A stretch of 64,000 nucleotides of DNA from Hygrophila difformis (taxonomy: Eukaryota > Streptophyta > Magnoliopsida > Lamiales > Acanthaceae). The stretch covers positions 29,702,403 to 29,766,402 of the forward strand of contig JAOANR010000011.1 of NCBI GenBank assembly GCA_030278955.1. Direction: 5' to 3'. The translations under genes and the position numbers were made by a program. This document shows, piece after piece, positions 19,557 to 32,791 of the stretch (the stretch's first letter is position 1; every line of letters begins with the position of its first letter). The notes below the pieces were generated by a model. The model ran no database searches, was not told the origin of the DNA, and worked only from the letters and a program-made list of their open reading frames with translations.

Positions 19557-22381
19557 TGTAACACCCCGGATTTGATAACCCAGGCCGGGATGTCACCGCC
19601 GCAATTCCCTAGTAAGACACGGCTTCCCGAGCTTGCTAAGGAAATGCAAGGCTTGTGGGTATGAAAAGATTTAAAAACATTTCAAGATTTAGTCCGGAAA
19701 TTTATAATACTTAATACGATAGTAGTAATCATCATGCGCGAAAGGTAAATAAAGGAAGTGCAGCGGAAAGCAAAATCACGGCCAACATGGCCAAATCCTC
19801 GGGTTTAACAGACCCGGTAAAAACAGTACGATGCAGAAATTTAAAATGTTCATAAATAATTTCCCCCAAGTGCATGCGTATGCGTCACTCGACATACTCT
19901 GTAAAAGAAAAATGACAACGGTTGTCAGTATAAAAATATACTGAGTAAGTTAATCCCTAACTAACAAATAAAAGGGGTTACAAGTGTTTAAACTAAAGAT
20001 TTCGCTTATCGTACGAGAATTTAAAAATACATGATTTATTAGCAGCGGAAAATTATGATTAAAGAACTTAATTTAAAAAGCGTAATCTAAAGCATAATTT
20101 AAGATGCATAAAAATTTAAATACGTAATTAAAGACATGATAAATACGATTTAAGCATAATGAAACACTCACACGAGTCTTTTACTTTTCATCCCGTAAAC
20201 TAAGAAGAGGACACCATACCGGGAGATCACTAACGAGGCAATCTCAACATAGGACCACTAACGAGGCAGTCCAAACAATGGGAGACCACTAGCGAGGCAG
20301 TCTCAAAGATAGTAGGACCACTAACGAGGCGATCCACAAAGATAGTAGGACCACTAACGAGGCGATCCACAAAAGATAGTAGGACCACTAACGAGGCGAT
20401 CCACAAAGATAGTAGGACCACTAACGAGGCGATCCACAAATACAGCGCGCGAGATCACTAACGAGGCAATCTCAGATAGTAAGGAGACCACTAACGAGGC
20501 AGTCTCAAAGATAATGATAGTATGAAGATCGGCTCAGCCTAGTGAACGGGATTTTTCGAAAGTTCGTATTTCAAAGTTATCAAAGGATCGATATCGCGTT
20601 TTCATAGTTCGAGTTTTCTCAAGTTCGAAAAATCCTATTCGAGGCAGTTCACGCCTTTCTTAATTTAAAATTCGTTTTTCCTCCAAAAATTCTGAAACTT
20701 GGCCAGTAATTCAAAAACACACACACGAACAACTTTCATGTTTTAAGTTTTTGGAAATAAGGTTCCGAAGTGAGTTGAAATTTGAGTTTATTGCAAAGAA
20801 TAATTTACGTCTTAAAAACTGTTTTCGTCACAGGTTCGTGTAACGCCGATTAAAAATTCATTTCAAAACCAATCGATGTGAAATTTTTACAGTAACTACA
20901 CGACACATTAAGGAACAACTTTCATGTTTTAAGTTTTTGGAAATAATGAATTCTTGGTACTCAAAAATCGTGTGCAACACACTGTATACTCATGGCCCTT
21001 AAAACGAATTCAAAACAGTTCTAAAAACTTGGCCGATTGACATATCAAATGAACACCAAAATTCGTGAAATTTTGTAGGCATAATCTAGACACAATTATC
21101 TACAACTTTTGTTTAGAAATGCAAAGTTAAATCATTCGAAAAATGGGTGAAAAACATGCATCAAGTTGAATGAAGGAATCTGTCACAGATTTGAAACGTT
21201 CGGTTTGATACAGAAAGTTCATGGCGAAAATTGGGATAGCAAAACTTAATGTCAATGGCTGAAATTTGGACACAAGATAGATAAAGGTGTTAGGAACAAC
21301 TTTTATGTTGAAAAGTTTTCGGTTTGAATTCCCGAAGGTCGAGTTTTTGGCGAGTCTTTAAAATTGGACGAAAATAGGGTTTTTGAAAACCGATTTTTGT
21401 TACAAGCCTATATCTCGAGATTTAAACAACAAACAACCGCAAAAATTTGTGAGTAAGGTTTTAACTTACTTAGTTAGAGGATGGGGTCGCTGGCTTGGGT
21501 TTCCGGACGTCCTAGGGTCACGACGAACGGCCAACTTCTCCGATCGCTTTTTGTTCGTTCTCCGACGGGAAATCGTAGTAAGGAAAAAGGGTTAGAATAT
21601 GAGTTTCTGAGATCTATGGACGAATTGAAACATTGCACAATGGCTTACCAAGAGTCTAGAGGGCAGGGCTTGGTTCCTTTTTGCCTTGTCGTCGCCGGAA
21701 TACTCGCCGGAAAGTGGATTCGGAGGGGTTTTGGACTTGGAGAGAAAATTGAGGGTGGAGGCTGGTATGTTTCTGAAAACTTAGGGTTTGGGACGCCCTA
21801 TTACCGTCCTATAGCCTTCCCTAAGGCTGGGATTCGGTTGCCATGGTTAGGGGTATGGTTTTTGGCAAGAAAATCACCATGGAAGGAAAGTTTACACTTT
21901 CAGCACCTCTGGCGCGCTGGTGGCGCGCACCTAAGCTTTTGTCCGCGCGGAGCACGCGTGCCAGGCCTGGCGTCGCGACGCCCTTGGCCGCGCGGTGGCC
22001 GCGCGGCGGCGCGCGGACAGCGCGGGCCGGCCGGACCGGCCGGTTCGGCTCCGCGTGTTCCGTCGGGTCTTCCCTCGCTTTCCCCTATCGGTTTTCTACG
22101 TGTTAGCTCGATTCTCTGGGGCGTCTTCGTTGCGGAATCTTCTCCTTAATCTTGTTACGAGTCCGGCTTATCGCTCGCAACATTTCCGGGTCCTACTTAG
22201 CCTAGTCTAAATTGGTTTCAACATCCCCTATCGTCCTTGTGGTCTAATTCGTGATGTATTTTGTGATTTATTTCGTGACTGAACTTAGAAATTAGTTCTA
22301 AGCTGCCTACGTACCCTGTGAAGGGATCAAGTCATGACGTAGTTCAAAACAATTTGAATTTGTTTTTCCTCGGGTGTTACA
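19557..22381 (-). repeat. Element B 5' LTR (2825 bp)
   Basis: Ends TGTAACACCCGAGG and GGGGTGTTACA on the minus strand. Donor-like sites at about 21648 (TTG^GTAAGCC) and 21469 (AA^GTAAGTTAA), a CAGTATA/TATACTG hairpin and an acceptor (TTTTACAG) at about 19899, all on the minus strand. Holds the hairpin array 20220-20510 and the CGCG-rich block about 21910-22050. Confidence 0.95.
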
Positions 22382-22427
22382 TTTCTTCGGTTTTGAAAAC
22401 AACTCAGAAAATACCAGACGCGTTTTC
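22382..22427 (-). repeat. Element A 3' LTR, piece 2 (46 bp)
   Basis: Sliver between insertions B and E; continues the sequence seen uninterrupted near 42640-42682. Begins TTTCT (B target) and ends TTTTC (E target). Confidence 0.95.
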
Positions 22428-23517
22428 TGTAACACCCCCATTTTCTTTAATGAAACAGCGGAAGCAAAGAACGGGAAAAGGGGCGGGGTGCTACCGCCAC
22501 GTATTCCGGATTGCCCGAAATACGCTAAGGCTAACATAAATAATTGCAGAAAACTCAGCGTTGAATGTATATGCTAACCACGTTCCGGACAAGCTAGCAT
22601 ATAATTCGCAAGGAAGCTTATATACTGTGAAATGTATATAATAAGCTTGATAAAAAGGTTTGGTAGAGCGTAACCAAACGGAGGTCTGCATTCCTCAAAG
22701 CGCGCAACAATAATAATGGAATAAACCCATGGAAGTTTTATTTTAAAAGAGGTTGTACCTCGCATTTGAAAAATATTATGACAAGGGATTGTCTAACTCG
22801 TATTTCAAAATAACACTGTTAAACGCAAAATGCATTGTTTAAACAGTAGGGCACAAGGTTTTGCACAAACGGGATTGTAATACCATAGAAATTGCCCGAA
22901 ATATATATATGAATATATATTTTTGATTAATTCACTAAGTAGATTTTTAATCAAATCTATATATATTTATATGTTCAAATATGTGCTTAAAGATTAGTAT
23001 ATTATTTTCTACAAAACATACTTTGAAAAATTATATATATTTGTCTTTTCAAATAAATATATGGATTTCAATATCAAGTGTAATAAGTATATGGTTCATA
23101 GAATATTTTAAATCCATATACAAGTTTATATACACATATATACCTTGGTCTTGAAATAATCTTTCCAAACATGTACACATGTATATACATGTATATATTT
23201 ACATGTTTAAATTATAATGAGAATTATCTATTTTCTATATATCCTTGATTAATCATTCTACCCATATATTTTTATTATGGGATTATTCTAGAATGCCATA
23301 ATATAATTGGGAATAATTTGACTATGGTTTGAAATTTGTAGGGTGGAATATTAATCATATCTTGTCATTTTCAAATAAAGAATATATTCCTTTTTGAAGC
23401 TATGTATGACTTACAAGATCACAAAAATTCCCACATTATGATTTTTTTTTTTAAGATAAGAATCTTAATATATATATATATAAAAAAAAAAAAAATTTAA
23501 AAAAAAAAAAAAAAAAA

Positions 23518-23570
23518 GTTACTGTAGCATGCTACTGTAGCACGCTACTGTAGCATGCTACTGTAGCAGT
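23518..23570. repeat. GCTACTGTAGCA tandem palindrome
   Basis: Four 12-13 bp copies of GCTACTGTAGC joined by AT or AC; each copy is itself an imperfect palindrome. Follows an A-rich stretch in LTR F. Confidence 0.8.
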
Positions 23571-24973
23571 CGGGCATTATGTGTTTTTGGCGACTTTTTG
23601 CCATTTTTTGGGTCCCAAAGGTGGGAATCTTGATCTATCACGGGGGAGGCATATTTTGGAAGTTATTAGCTGTCCCTAACACCTCATTTCAGTCATCAAC
23701 ACCCAAAGTTTCCTCCAAAACTCTCCCAAAACTCTCCCAAAGCCAAACACCCTTCCGGCGGACTTTCCGGCGAATTTCCGGCAACCAAATCCGACCAAGG
23801 AAATGTGTAGATCAAGGATTGCAGGCTTTGGATTGTTGGTAAGATGTTAATCAAGTTTCCATATGGTTTTAAGATCATAAACATCATCCTAACTTAAGAA
23901 TCTTCGTATTCAAACACAAATCGGAGCCAAGGGAAGAATAAATCGGGTGGAAGAGATTCGTTCGTGACATCCCGTGGATTCCGGACGACCCCGTGACTTC
24001 CTAAACATCATCCCCACTGTAAGTTAACCTTACTATGGTTTTGGGTGACTTAAAATGCAACCAAACATAGAGATTCAACTCAAGAAAGTTAATAAAAATC
24101 TGTCAACAAGAGAAACCCTCAACGCAGCGTTTTCGTATGAATTTTTCGAACCTCTAAAGCTGCTCAAACAATAAAACTCAAAACATGAAAAGTGTTCCTA
24201 AGACTTTGGTTTAGCTTCTGTAAAAATTTTAGAATTTTTCATGATGTTTTGAAACCTGAAACCAACCCAAAACCGAATAGTATTAAATCTGGATCTTAGA
24301 ACTTTGGCAGATTTTACTCTCAATCTTGTTGGTTATTTTGACCATGGATCTAGACCGATCTAGGATTGGTGTTGAACATCAGAATTGTAGATCTATGAGT
24401 TTAGAACATTACTGTAAGTTTTTAGAATTTTTCGTTGAGATTTGAGCCTCCGAACCTGAGCCGATCCAATCTGCGTTAGAACCGATGTCAGGAACCTTGA
24501 CAGATTTCATAGCCGATCTTGATGAGCTTATTCCTATCACTTCTAGCCCGAACCAATCTATGTGATCTAAACAAAAGTTGTTGGAAATCAAGTCTAGTAT
24601 GTGTCTGTAAAATTTCAGAATTTTTGAAGTCCACTTGATATGTCAAAAAGTCAAATCTTTGAAGGGTGTCAAACCTGAATCCTGACAGCATACTATTTGA
24701 GTCGAAAACTCGATTTTTGACATGCTTCCCATCGTTTTTCCGAAAAACTTAAAACACAAAAGTTGTTCATTGGGATGATTTTGAGATGCTGTACAAATTT
24801 CAGATCAATCGCCTAAGTAATGGATTTTTAAACCAAAAAGGCGCAAACTGTGATTTTTAAATCAAAGAGATTTTGAAATTTCGAACAAACGGTCGAGACG
24901 TTGAAATACGATATAACTATACTTTTGAAAATCCCGTTACACTAAATCAAAACACATGAGATACTTAATCGAC

Positions 24974-25345
24974 GTAGAGGGTGAGTGCTCGATAGAGTGC
25001 CCCTCTAGCTCTTCGCATCGTGCCTATACGGACGAGTGTGACCTATGTAGAGGGTGAGTGCTCGATAGAGTGCCCCTCTAGCTTTTCACTTCGTGCCAAA
25101 ACGGCCGAGAGTGATCGACGTAGGGGGTGAGTGCTCGATAGAGTGCCCCTCTAGCTCTTCGCATCGTTCCTATACGGACGAGTGTGACCTATGTTATGTA
25201 GAGGGTGAGTGCTCGATAGAGTGCCCCTCTAGCTTTTCACTTCGTGCCAAAACGGCCGAGAGTGATCGACGTAGGGGGTGAGTGCTCGATAGAGTGCCCC
25301 TCTAGCTCTTCGCATCGTGCCTATACGGACGAGTGTGACTATAAA
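24974..25345 (+). repeat. Tandem array of alternating stem-loop units in LTR F
   Basis: Five units, each starting with TAG(A/G)GGGTGAGTGCTCGA and closing with CCCTCTAGC (stem TAGAGGG/CCCTCTA), alternately followed by CTCTTCGCATCGT or CTTTTCACTTCGTGCC. Element C has one diverged unit with the stem TTAGGGG/CCCCTAA. The GCCGG-ATTG-CCGGC hairpin follows at about 25430. Confidence 0.85.
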
Positions 25346-28300
25346 AGAAACGAGAAATGTTGAGATGATGGCGTAACGGGAAATAAATTAAAAAAAGCTC
25401 AGATTTTATGAAATTGGCTGCGGCCGCCGGATTGCCGGCTAAATTAAATATTGTTGAGATGGTGGCGTATCGGGAGAATTTTTAAAAGCTCAAATTTTTA
25501 TTTACTTACTTACGGCATTATTCATGTCTTAAATCATGCCATTTATTTATAGTGGATGATTAACTCAAATTGTGAATCACCTACAAGAAAGGTTTTTATT
25601 AAAATTTAATTAAAGGCTTTGAAACCCCTAACCCATGCTATGTGTTAACTTACTCAGCGCGTTTTTGCTGACCCAAACCATTTATCCTCTTTTTCTTTCA
25701 GAGTTGAAGAATATGCATCATCATATGCATACTGGGAATTTTTGGGGATTATATTATATTTTAAATTTTGCGTTAGACTAGAATTTGCATGAACGGGCCT
25801 GTTTAACCCGTGTTTTGGCCATGTTGGCCCTATATTTAAATTCCGCTGCACAATTTATTTTTCCGCTGCAACTTTGATGTATTATCTTTAAATTATATAT
25901 GAATGGGCTGTTTGAATATTTTAAATTCTGAAAAACCATAGCCTTGCATCTCTTTAGTGAGCTCGGAGAAACCGTGTCTTGCTAGGGAGGTGTGGCGGTG
26001 GCATCCCGGCCTGGGTTACCAAAACCGGGGTGTTACAGGGATAAACCCAAATATTTGTTTACGCTCGATAATTGATTTCCAATACTACTTAAAAATGATT
26101 TTTGCCTCACAAAATTTTTATCTATGCCAAGTAATATGTTTTCATCCCAAAGAGGATTTAAAAATACATTTCCTTATAAATGATACCCCATACCGTGCCC
26201 GTGCAAAATATGCTCTATCAACCTTGCAGATCTGAAACCTGAAAGGAAATGGTGACAAGTGTAGAGTCAGCGAAAACAATCGCTGAGTAAGTAGACGTTT
26301 ACCCCCGGAGGAGGTTGGGTTGTAGAAATAATTTAAAATGACAGTTATGGAATAAGGCATGCTTAAACGAGAATAATTTATGCATAAATTCAATATTAAT
26401 CTATATCCCGGGAAAAGATAATACAGCAATATGCGTTACCGAAATTTAAGTATTTCAGCCACCGTGTGTGGGGTTCCGCTCTAGGGCTCTAGTCCCACTC
26501 GAAGGTGGGGTCCCTGTTTTGTCGGACTCTAGTCCCACATGCACTCAAGGGTGTGGGGGAGGTAAGAAATTTCCCCAAGCCCACTATAAGAAAAGACCGA
26601 TGACGCCGAGCTGTGGGTCCCAATAGTCCCCGTGTGGCTATTAAGTGCACAACGACGTGGGAGTTGGGCAGCTGCGACCCATGGCACCTCGCTCATCCCC
26701 GTAACAATGCGCGCTCATATATCCGTAGGATTTTGAGAATAGTTACAAAGATTGTTAAGCACAGTAAATCCAGCATACCAAAATATCCAAAAGCAGTAGG
26801 GAGCTATAAGCATAAATACAAAAGTAATAAAAATGGTTTTCTCGAAATTTATGCTTAAGCTAAATAATTTTGGGCTTATTCCAAAGAGTAAAAATCTACT
26901 TACAGTCACCGAAGATGGGATGGGGAAGACACACGCACAGGCTACGAGCAGATAATCCTTTACAGCTACGTGACTAAGAAAAATACTCTAATATTAATTT
27001 ATACGCTATAATGGCTCTTTAACTAAAATAATAATAATAACTAAAATTCTTAACTTAAACAAGTCTTACCGGAAATACTTTTACTAGATCGGTTGCTAAT
27101 AATTCATCGGTGGAACTAAGAAACAGCAACAAATTCTCGGCGATGAAAGGAAACAGAAGGAGAAAAAGACATAGATGAGAATTTAAAAAAAATGAAGAAC
27201 ATGAGGGAGTGGGGGCGTGGGAATGGGCTAGGGAGGAAAGGTTTATATAGAAATTTCTGCAGCTTCATTTTATCCGGACAAAACATCTTCCCTTTGCCCA
27301 CCTCATTAAGTCCAACAGACTCCTAAGACCTATCAAGCCGCCCCCCCCTTCCTACACGCCACCCTGCACCACTCCCAACTCCTTCTCCTCCTCTCTTGCT
27401 CTCTCTCTCTCTCGGCCATCCCCATCCATCAATCCATCACACTTTATCTCAAAATTTCTTTTCTTGTTACTCTTCTCAAGAAGACTCCCAACAATGTTCA
27501 ATGTTCATGGGTTACAAGAGGTCCTAAGGTAAAATGCTTCTCCCTTCTCCCCTTTTTTTTTCTTTTGGTTTCTGTTGGGTCTTGGAAACGGAAGGGGCGG
27601 CGGTGACCGGCGGTCGGCGATGGGGAAGAAGGCTGCGGCCGTCGTGGTGAGGGGAAGCTGACGCCGGTGGGGGTGAGGGCGCTTGAACAGCTGCGGCAGT
27701 GGGATGGCTCGGCCTCCCTTGGGCCGGTTTGGGTCTTGGAAGAGGATGTAGGTGGAGATCGGAGGGGAGGCCCGCGGTGGTGGTGGCGCGAGCGAGACGG
27801 CGGTGGTTGTGGGAGTTAGACGATGGCCGGAGGGCGGCGGCGAAATGAGGGTGGAGGTGGTGGAGCGGTGGAGCAGTGGCGGATTTGGGGTTGGGAATGG
27901 CAAAATGAGGGCGGAGGTGGTGGAGCAGTGACGAAAATGGACATGGGAGGAAGAGAGGCGGCGGCTGTGGTGGTGGTGGCCGGCCGGCGGCGGCTCCGGC
28001 GAAGTCGGCGCCGGAGCAGGGGCGGCGGCGGCGGCAGTTTTTGGGATTAGGGTTAGGGTTTGCTTAGGGTATGGGCTTGGGCCTTGATGTGGTGTTTTGG
28101 GCTTCTATATTTTCTTAACTCCTCTTAATTGTTTATTGGTCTACACACTAATAGGCCCAATAATAAAAAAAATACCAATGGACTTAATTGACTTAATTAA
28201 TCTAAGTTGTGGACTTAATTATTTAATTATCCGGTATAGTTAGCCGAATAATTTGGGACTCCATATTCTTCAATTCGGGACATCCATAAATTATTGGTCG

Positions 28301-29411
28301 GGTTATTTCCCGATGATTAAATGGATTAAGTGTTTTAATATAATTGCATGGACTTAATTTTATAGCCTAATTAATATTTTGTGTTATTTAATGAATCGGT
28401 TCATCTATTAATTTACCACCGTTGGTGAAATGATTCACCATTCCAAATTCCTTAATCCGGACAATTAATCATGAAATGGGTCACTAGATAATTTATATTC
28501 CATTGGTCAAGTATTCTTAATTTAATCTTAATGATTAATTTGTAATATAATTTGAGTCCGAATTTATTTAATCCAACATTAACTCAAAAATTCCCGACGT
28601 TTGCCCATTACGTGATTTTAGGATTTAAATTATCGTCGTGATCTTAATTAATAATATGTTAATTTAATATTTAATCTTACTATCATAATATAGCTTAGTG
28701 GATTGATGGATTTAAAACACCTAGTAGTGGATTTCTTTGTCAAAATATTCAAGTGTATCAATATTTAATCCAATTGCGTATGACTCAATGGATTCAACTC
28801 ACTTAATAATTAGTCTTCAATTATCTTATACACATACTTTTATTTAATAGACTTTAATCATTCATTAATTTATTACTCTAGCAAAAATTGTCCAAGTCTT
28901 CAAACCCTTCCAGATGACACAATTTGCTAATTACAATTTGGGCCGGTCTTAAATCTCATAAATTATTAGCCTAAGTCTTTTTACTTAAATTACGATGACT
29001 AAGTTTGATAACCCAGTTCATGTCCAATAATATTTTTATTTAGAGTCTAACCGTTCATAAGCTCGTCTCTTTTGACCACTAAATTATATTTCCATCCGGT
29101 ATCCTCGTCGGATAATTTGGTAATACTTAATTTGGCTTTGGCAAATGTTTAATCCATCTCGTATACATAAATTTTGGGACTTAAGTAATTTCTTGATAAT
29201 CTATAAATTAATACTCATTTGTTAATTTAATAGTCTTGGACTTAAAAGTTTTTAATTCCTTAAATTTAATTCTCAGATAAGATTGATTTAAATAAATTCG
29301 CACTTCGAAAATAACTATCATTTCCTTTCATCTTCTAAAAATTTTTATTTGCGAGAAAATTTAAGTATCTATCATTTAAATTTCTATTTAAAAATTATAC
29401 GGGGTGTTATA

Positions 29412-29449
29412 GTCTACCCTCCTTAAAAGAAGGCTTCGCCCTCGAAGCC
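29412..29449 (-). promoter_or_regulatory. Polypurine tract and upstream hairpin of element E
   Basis: Minus strand: hairpin GGCTTCG-AGGG-CGAAGCC (29432-29449), then CTTTTAAGGAGGGTAGAC directly before the LTR. The stem differs from the AACTTCG/CGAAGTT of A, C and D at two pairs, with matching changes on both sides. Confidence 0.85.
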
Positions 29450-30662
29450 ACTCGGCAAATCCTAAAAGTAATTCATGATTAGATATATATTTACAAAAAT
29501 TATATCTTATAGAAAACCTTTCGTCGTATTATCTATTAATTATAGTTTTCTTCCATCCGACTCGGGCACTTATCCTTGATACCTGCTTCATCTCTTTTAG
29601 AATATATTTCTTGTTGCAAGAATTGTCCAATTTAATTTCGTTGATGTTTCTAAATGATTTTATATTTGGTCCTTAATTATTGGGTTAACATAGGCTGGTC
29701 CATCTTTCTTGCGGCCCCTTCTTTACCGGAGGATGCTGGCGGCTCCATGTTTCATTCCTTTCCTAGGAATATAGAAATAGCCTATCTTATTTACTTGTTC
29801 CTTAATTACTCGTATCTTATTACTTCACAAAAGGTATTCAGGATAAATCTTAGACAAAAATTCGTTGGTTATGTTATTTTATTAAGGGCTTCCAATATCA
29901 ATTGAATTGATGAGTTTCCTTTGAGCACATTATCAATCTTTAATAACTCCCACTCTTCTTGTCCGTAAGGTGTCGCTCTTAGGAAAATTTATTTATTACT
30001 TTTTGAAATACTTGGTCATTCTTGCTTGATATTTGATCCATTAATTATTTATTATACTTGGAGTGTTCTTCGATCTTAAACGTAGTCTGGTGAGTTCCTC
30101 CTGTTCAACCCTAAGTAGATAAAGTCTAAATCACTTGGAAAAATCCAACTCCGTTCATCCTTAATCCGGACATAATTATGTATAACGTTAAGTACTAATC
30201 GTCGTTAGTCATACCCCTGAGAATCTTTTAATTATTTCCAAGTTACCATCACTTTGAAATTTCCAAATGCTAGTTAGTTATCCTCTATGCATACCCGACC
30301 AAGGGTTACACGAAAGTGGTTTAGGTTTAAGTGCTTGGCCTATAAAATTTTATAATAAATATCCTCCTTACCATGTCTTCTTGCTAGTTCTCCCTTTTAA
30401 TAACTCATCTTTAACCGATATTCATTATCTTCGAATGACAATAATTTTAACGAAGAATTTCCTTGCTTGGTGGGTTATCACCTTGATAAATTACATTTTC
30501 CACTAAGAATTATCCACCATATTTTGGTAATTATGAATCTTATATTTTATAGGGTGTGCAATCTCTCGTCCTCGATTATAAACTCGTCCTTGGCAATCCA
30601 CAGTTCTCATCCATCGTATTATAGGCTCTTGTATATTTTTATTGTTGTTGTTGTTGTTGTAA

Positions 30663-30729
<67 letters not shown>

Positions 30730-32230
30730 CCGTGAAGGAGAATTCTTTTACATAGCATATTTGAGAAAATAATTTCTAACGATACCATCGAGCCTTACTT
30801 AGCATATTATTTTAACCAAGGATTGGGTTCCAAGTCCTTAAACCTAAAGGAATAGGATTTAATGACTTAAGTTAAACCTTTAAGTGGTCATTGAGGCAAA
30901 TTGCTCCCTCAATAATATTCTTGGTAAATATTCAATTCCCTTTGCCAATTTGGATACGAATTTTAGGGGAATTTCGTAAATGTCTTATAGAAATCATGGT
31001 GAGTTAAAAATCTTTCTGGTGCCCTTACATTACACTCGCGTCTTATCTTTAAGACCATACAAAATTGAGAAAAATCTTATTCTTGGTTATCCGTGTGGTT
31101 ATCGTAGCTATCATATAAATCATGTTCTCACAGGCCTAAGGCGTAACCTTAATTAAGCCCATAACTGCTGCTACGGCAGAGCATGATAGTAGAAACCCAG
31201 TCCCATATCCGGAAATAAAAATGGCTCAAGGATGGTTCGATATAACGTCGTGATTTGGTAGATCTATTGTTGGGGTAAACGTCCCCGAGATCTTACCAAT
31301 AATTCATGGAAGTAGATCATACATAGTCAGATACTAGTACATCTCGATCCTAAATAGATAACTATGTCATTTAATTATTCCTTGATTACTCACTTCTGTT
31401 TCACCCTAAAGGGATTTGATGACTTAGTTAATCTTCCGGGCGTACTCTCAATCCTTAATAAATCCTACTTTTCTTGTTGGCACGATGCCGCTCTTAGGAA
31501 AAATCTATTTATTCGCGACGAAACACTTTGCCAATCTTGTTTTATATTTGGTCCAACAATTATTTATTATGCCTGGGGTGTTCTCAAATCCGAAAATACT
31601 GCGGTGAATTCTTCAAGCTCGATCTAATGAATTTTCTTTAGTCCTTAGGATATCCCACTCAACTTGTTGTTCATATTACGCATGTCTCTTAGTCGGTTAC
31701 CTACGGGAATTTCCCAATTATTATCATGCTCCTATATTACCTAGAAATTACCCATATATCTTCTTAGGTTATCCGTCCAAGGTTAAGTCCATTTGGATTA
31801 GGTGTTCTTGTCGGATGAAAATGGTTGCTTAACCCGTAAGGGTAGATTAAGCTATGTCTTAAACAAATGATAATGTTGTTGTTTAGTCTAAGGGTCATCT
31901 ATCAAACTTGGTAAGTAAACCTTTTACCGGGTGTAATAATCTATTGTCCTTGAAGTTTCCATGCTCCTTAGGTGTGGGCATAAAATCTAATCATTTGGTT
32001 ATAGGTCAAACGAAGCTTTTCGAAGGAGAAATCTTTAAACAGAACATCGGTGATTATCATTTAGGTAGGAGCTTAGAATGTTTTACATCAAAAGGAAATG
32101 CCCTGCTTGTACATATCAAGCGCATTACTAGGTTCAAAAGTCGGAGTACGATTTCTCCACGTACATCTTGCCCTACTACGCCAGATTGACCCATGTTCTT
32201 AGAAAACAGTTTAAACATGATAGTTGAAAT
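29450..32230. other. Non-coding AT-rich interior of element E with diverged internal duplication
   Basis: No protein domain seen in any frame. Segments 29935-30105 and 31440-31625 are diverged copies, sharing words such as CGCTCTTAGGAAAA and TTTATTATGCCTGGGG/TTTATTATACTTGGAG. A (TTG)n(TTA)n microsatellite runs 30640-30730. This part replaces pol. Confidence 0.65.
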
Positions 32231-32791
32231 CTAAACCGAGTCGCCTTTTGCCACAGGAGGCGGGTTCCTCTGGTCGCGGGCTTGGTTTCTCTGTGGTTCC
32301 CCTTGTCGTCCTTCTAGGCATGCCTTGGTCTGGAAACGTGGATCCTTCCTCAGATCCTCCCGCAGTTTGTTCACCTCAATCTGCCGAATACAACCTCTGA
32401 TCGTGTGCCCATCAAGACCACACCTGTAGCAGGCTCCGTATGGCGGGCATACTTGCGTCCAGTGCTTTCTGCCGCATCTCGAACAACGTGTTGGCATGGG
32501 AAGTTCGTTTTTGTGTCCTGGCTGAGGGTTGTTAAGGTTACTGCGTTGGCCAATGTTTCCCCTGTCCCGCTTCTCTTCCACTCGTTGCTTCTTCTGTGGC
32601 TCGGAGGACTGCCCGACATGCTCCTCTTTGCGCTTAGACCTAGAGGCCAGTTGAGCCTTCAGTTCCAAATTTTCCGCGAGCAGTCGTGCCTTCTCTTCTT
32701 GATGTTTGCAAGCCTCCTGCTGCAACACCAGTATGTCCATAGCCATGCGAGGGACCAACTCAAGCAGCATGGTAAAGGTGTTGACCGACAT
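32231..32791 (-). pseudogene. gag: Gag fragment: coiled coil plus two zinc knuckles, element E (186 aa)
   Basis: Residues 18-50 form a likely coiled coil (LLAENLELKAQLA), 50-100 are basic and polar, and two CCHC-type knuckles follow: CSRCGRKHWTQVC (103-115) and CYRCGLDGHTIRGC (121-134), the nucleocapsid mark of gypsy gag. The capsid region found in element D's gag is absent, so this can bind RNA but is unlikely to build particles alone. The frame is open from the ATG at 32791. It may be a working NC-type protein or simply a remnant. Confidence 0.8.

Larger units (their letters stand above)
12177..22381 (-). mobile_element. Element B: non-autonomous chromovirus relative with inverted 3' end
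   Basis: Minus-strand element inserted in A's 3' LTR with TSD TTTCT (12172-12176, 22382-22386). Element order: 5' LTR (19557-22381), Met primer site, coiled-coil ORF, antisense gene, chromodomain fragment, polypurine tract, 3' LTR (12484-15276), then a 307-bp inverted copy of the LTR end (12177-12483). The design equals element C but lacks RT, RNase H and integrase. LTRs are nearly identical, so insertion is recent. Confidence 0.9.
22876..26037 (+). mobile_element. Solo LTR F (3162 bp)
   Basis: TGTAATACC...GGGGTGTTACA flanked by TSD GGGAT (22871-22875, 26038-26042), with no primer site, internal region or second LTR. The last ~110 bp match C, A and D, so it belongs to a related family. Product of recombination between two LTRs. 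Contains an A/T-rich start, a GCTACTGTAGC repeat, donor-like sites 23839 and 24019, the tandem array 24974-25345 and an acceptor (TTTCTTTCAG) ending 25701. Confidence 0.95.
22428..29411 (-). repeat. Element E 3' LTR, interrupted by solo LTR F
   Basis: Pieces 22428-22875 and 26043-29411 join to about 3817 bp, matching the 3820-bp LTR at 33623-37442. A CG/GGN-rich block (about 27590-28045) upstream of the minus-strand TATA region codes for nothing convincing; its Pro-rich and Gly/Arg-rich frames are composition effects. Confidence 0.93.

Noticed and set aside
21481..22149. Plus-strand frames of ~200 codons in the B LTRs (also 14377-15000) and antisense frames in the D LTRs (57189-57872, 62033-62884)
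   Set aside because: They follow from DNA homology among LTRs, are shifted by small indels between B and D, end in CGCG-rich composition-driven Arg/Ala/Gly stretches, and overlap the donor-like leader region. No domain.
27505..28050. Pro-rich and Gly/Arg-rich frames in E LTRs (also 35536-36081)
   Set aside because: Simple GGN/CCN composition on both strands; same in both LTRs only because the copy is recent.
28040..28060. Telomere-like TTAGGGTTAGGGTTT
   Set aside because: Only two to three units, inside an LTR and present in its twin at about 36078.
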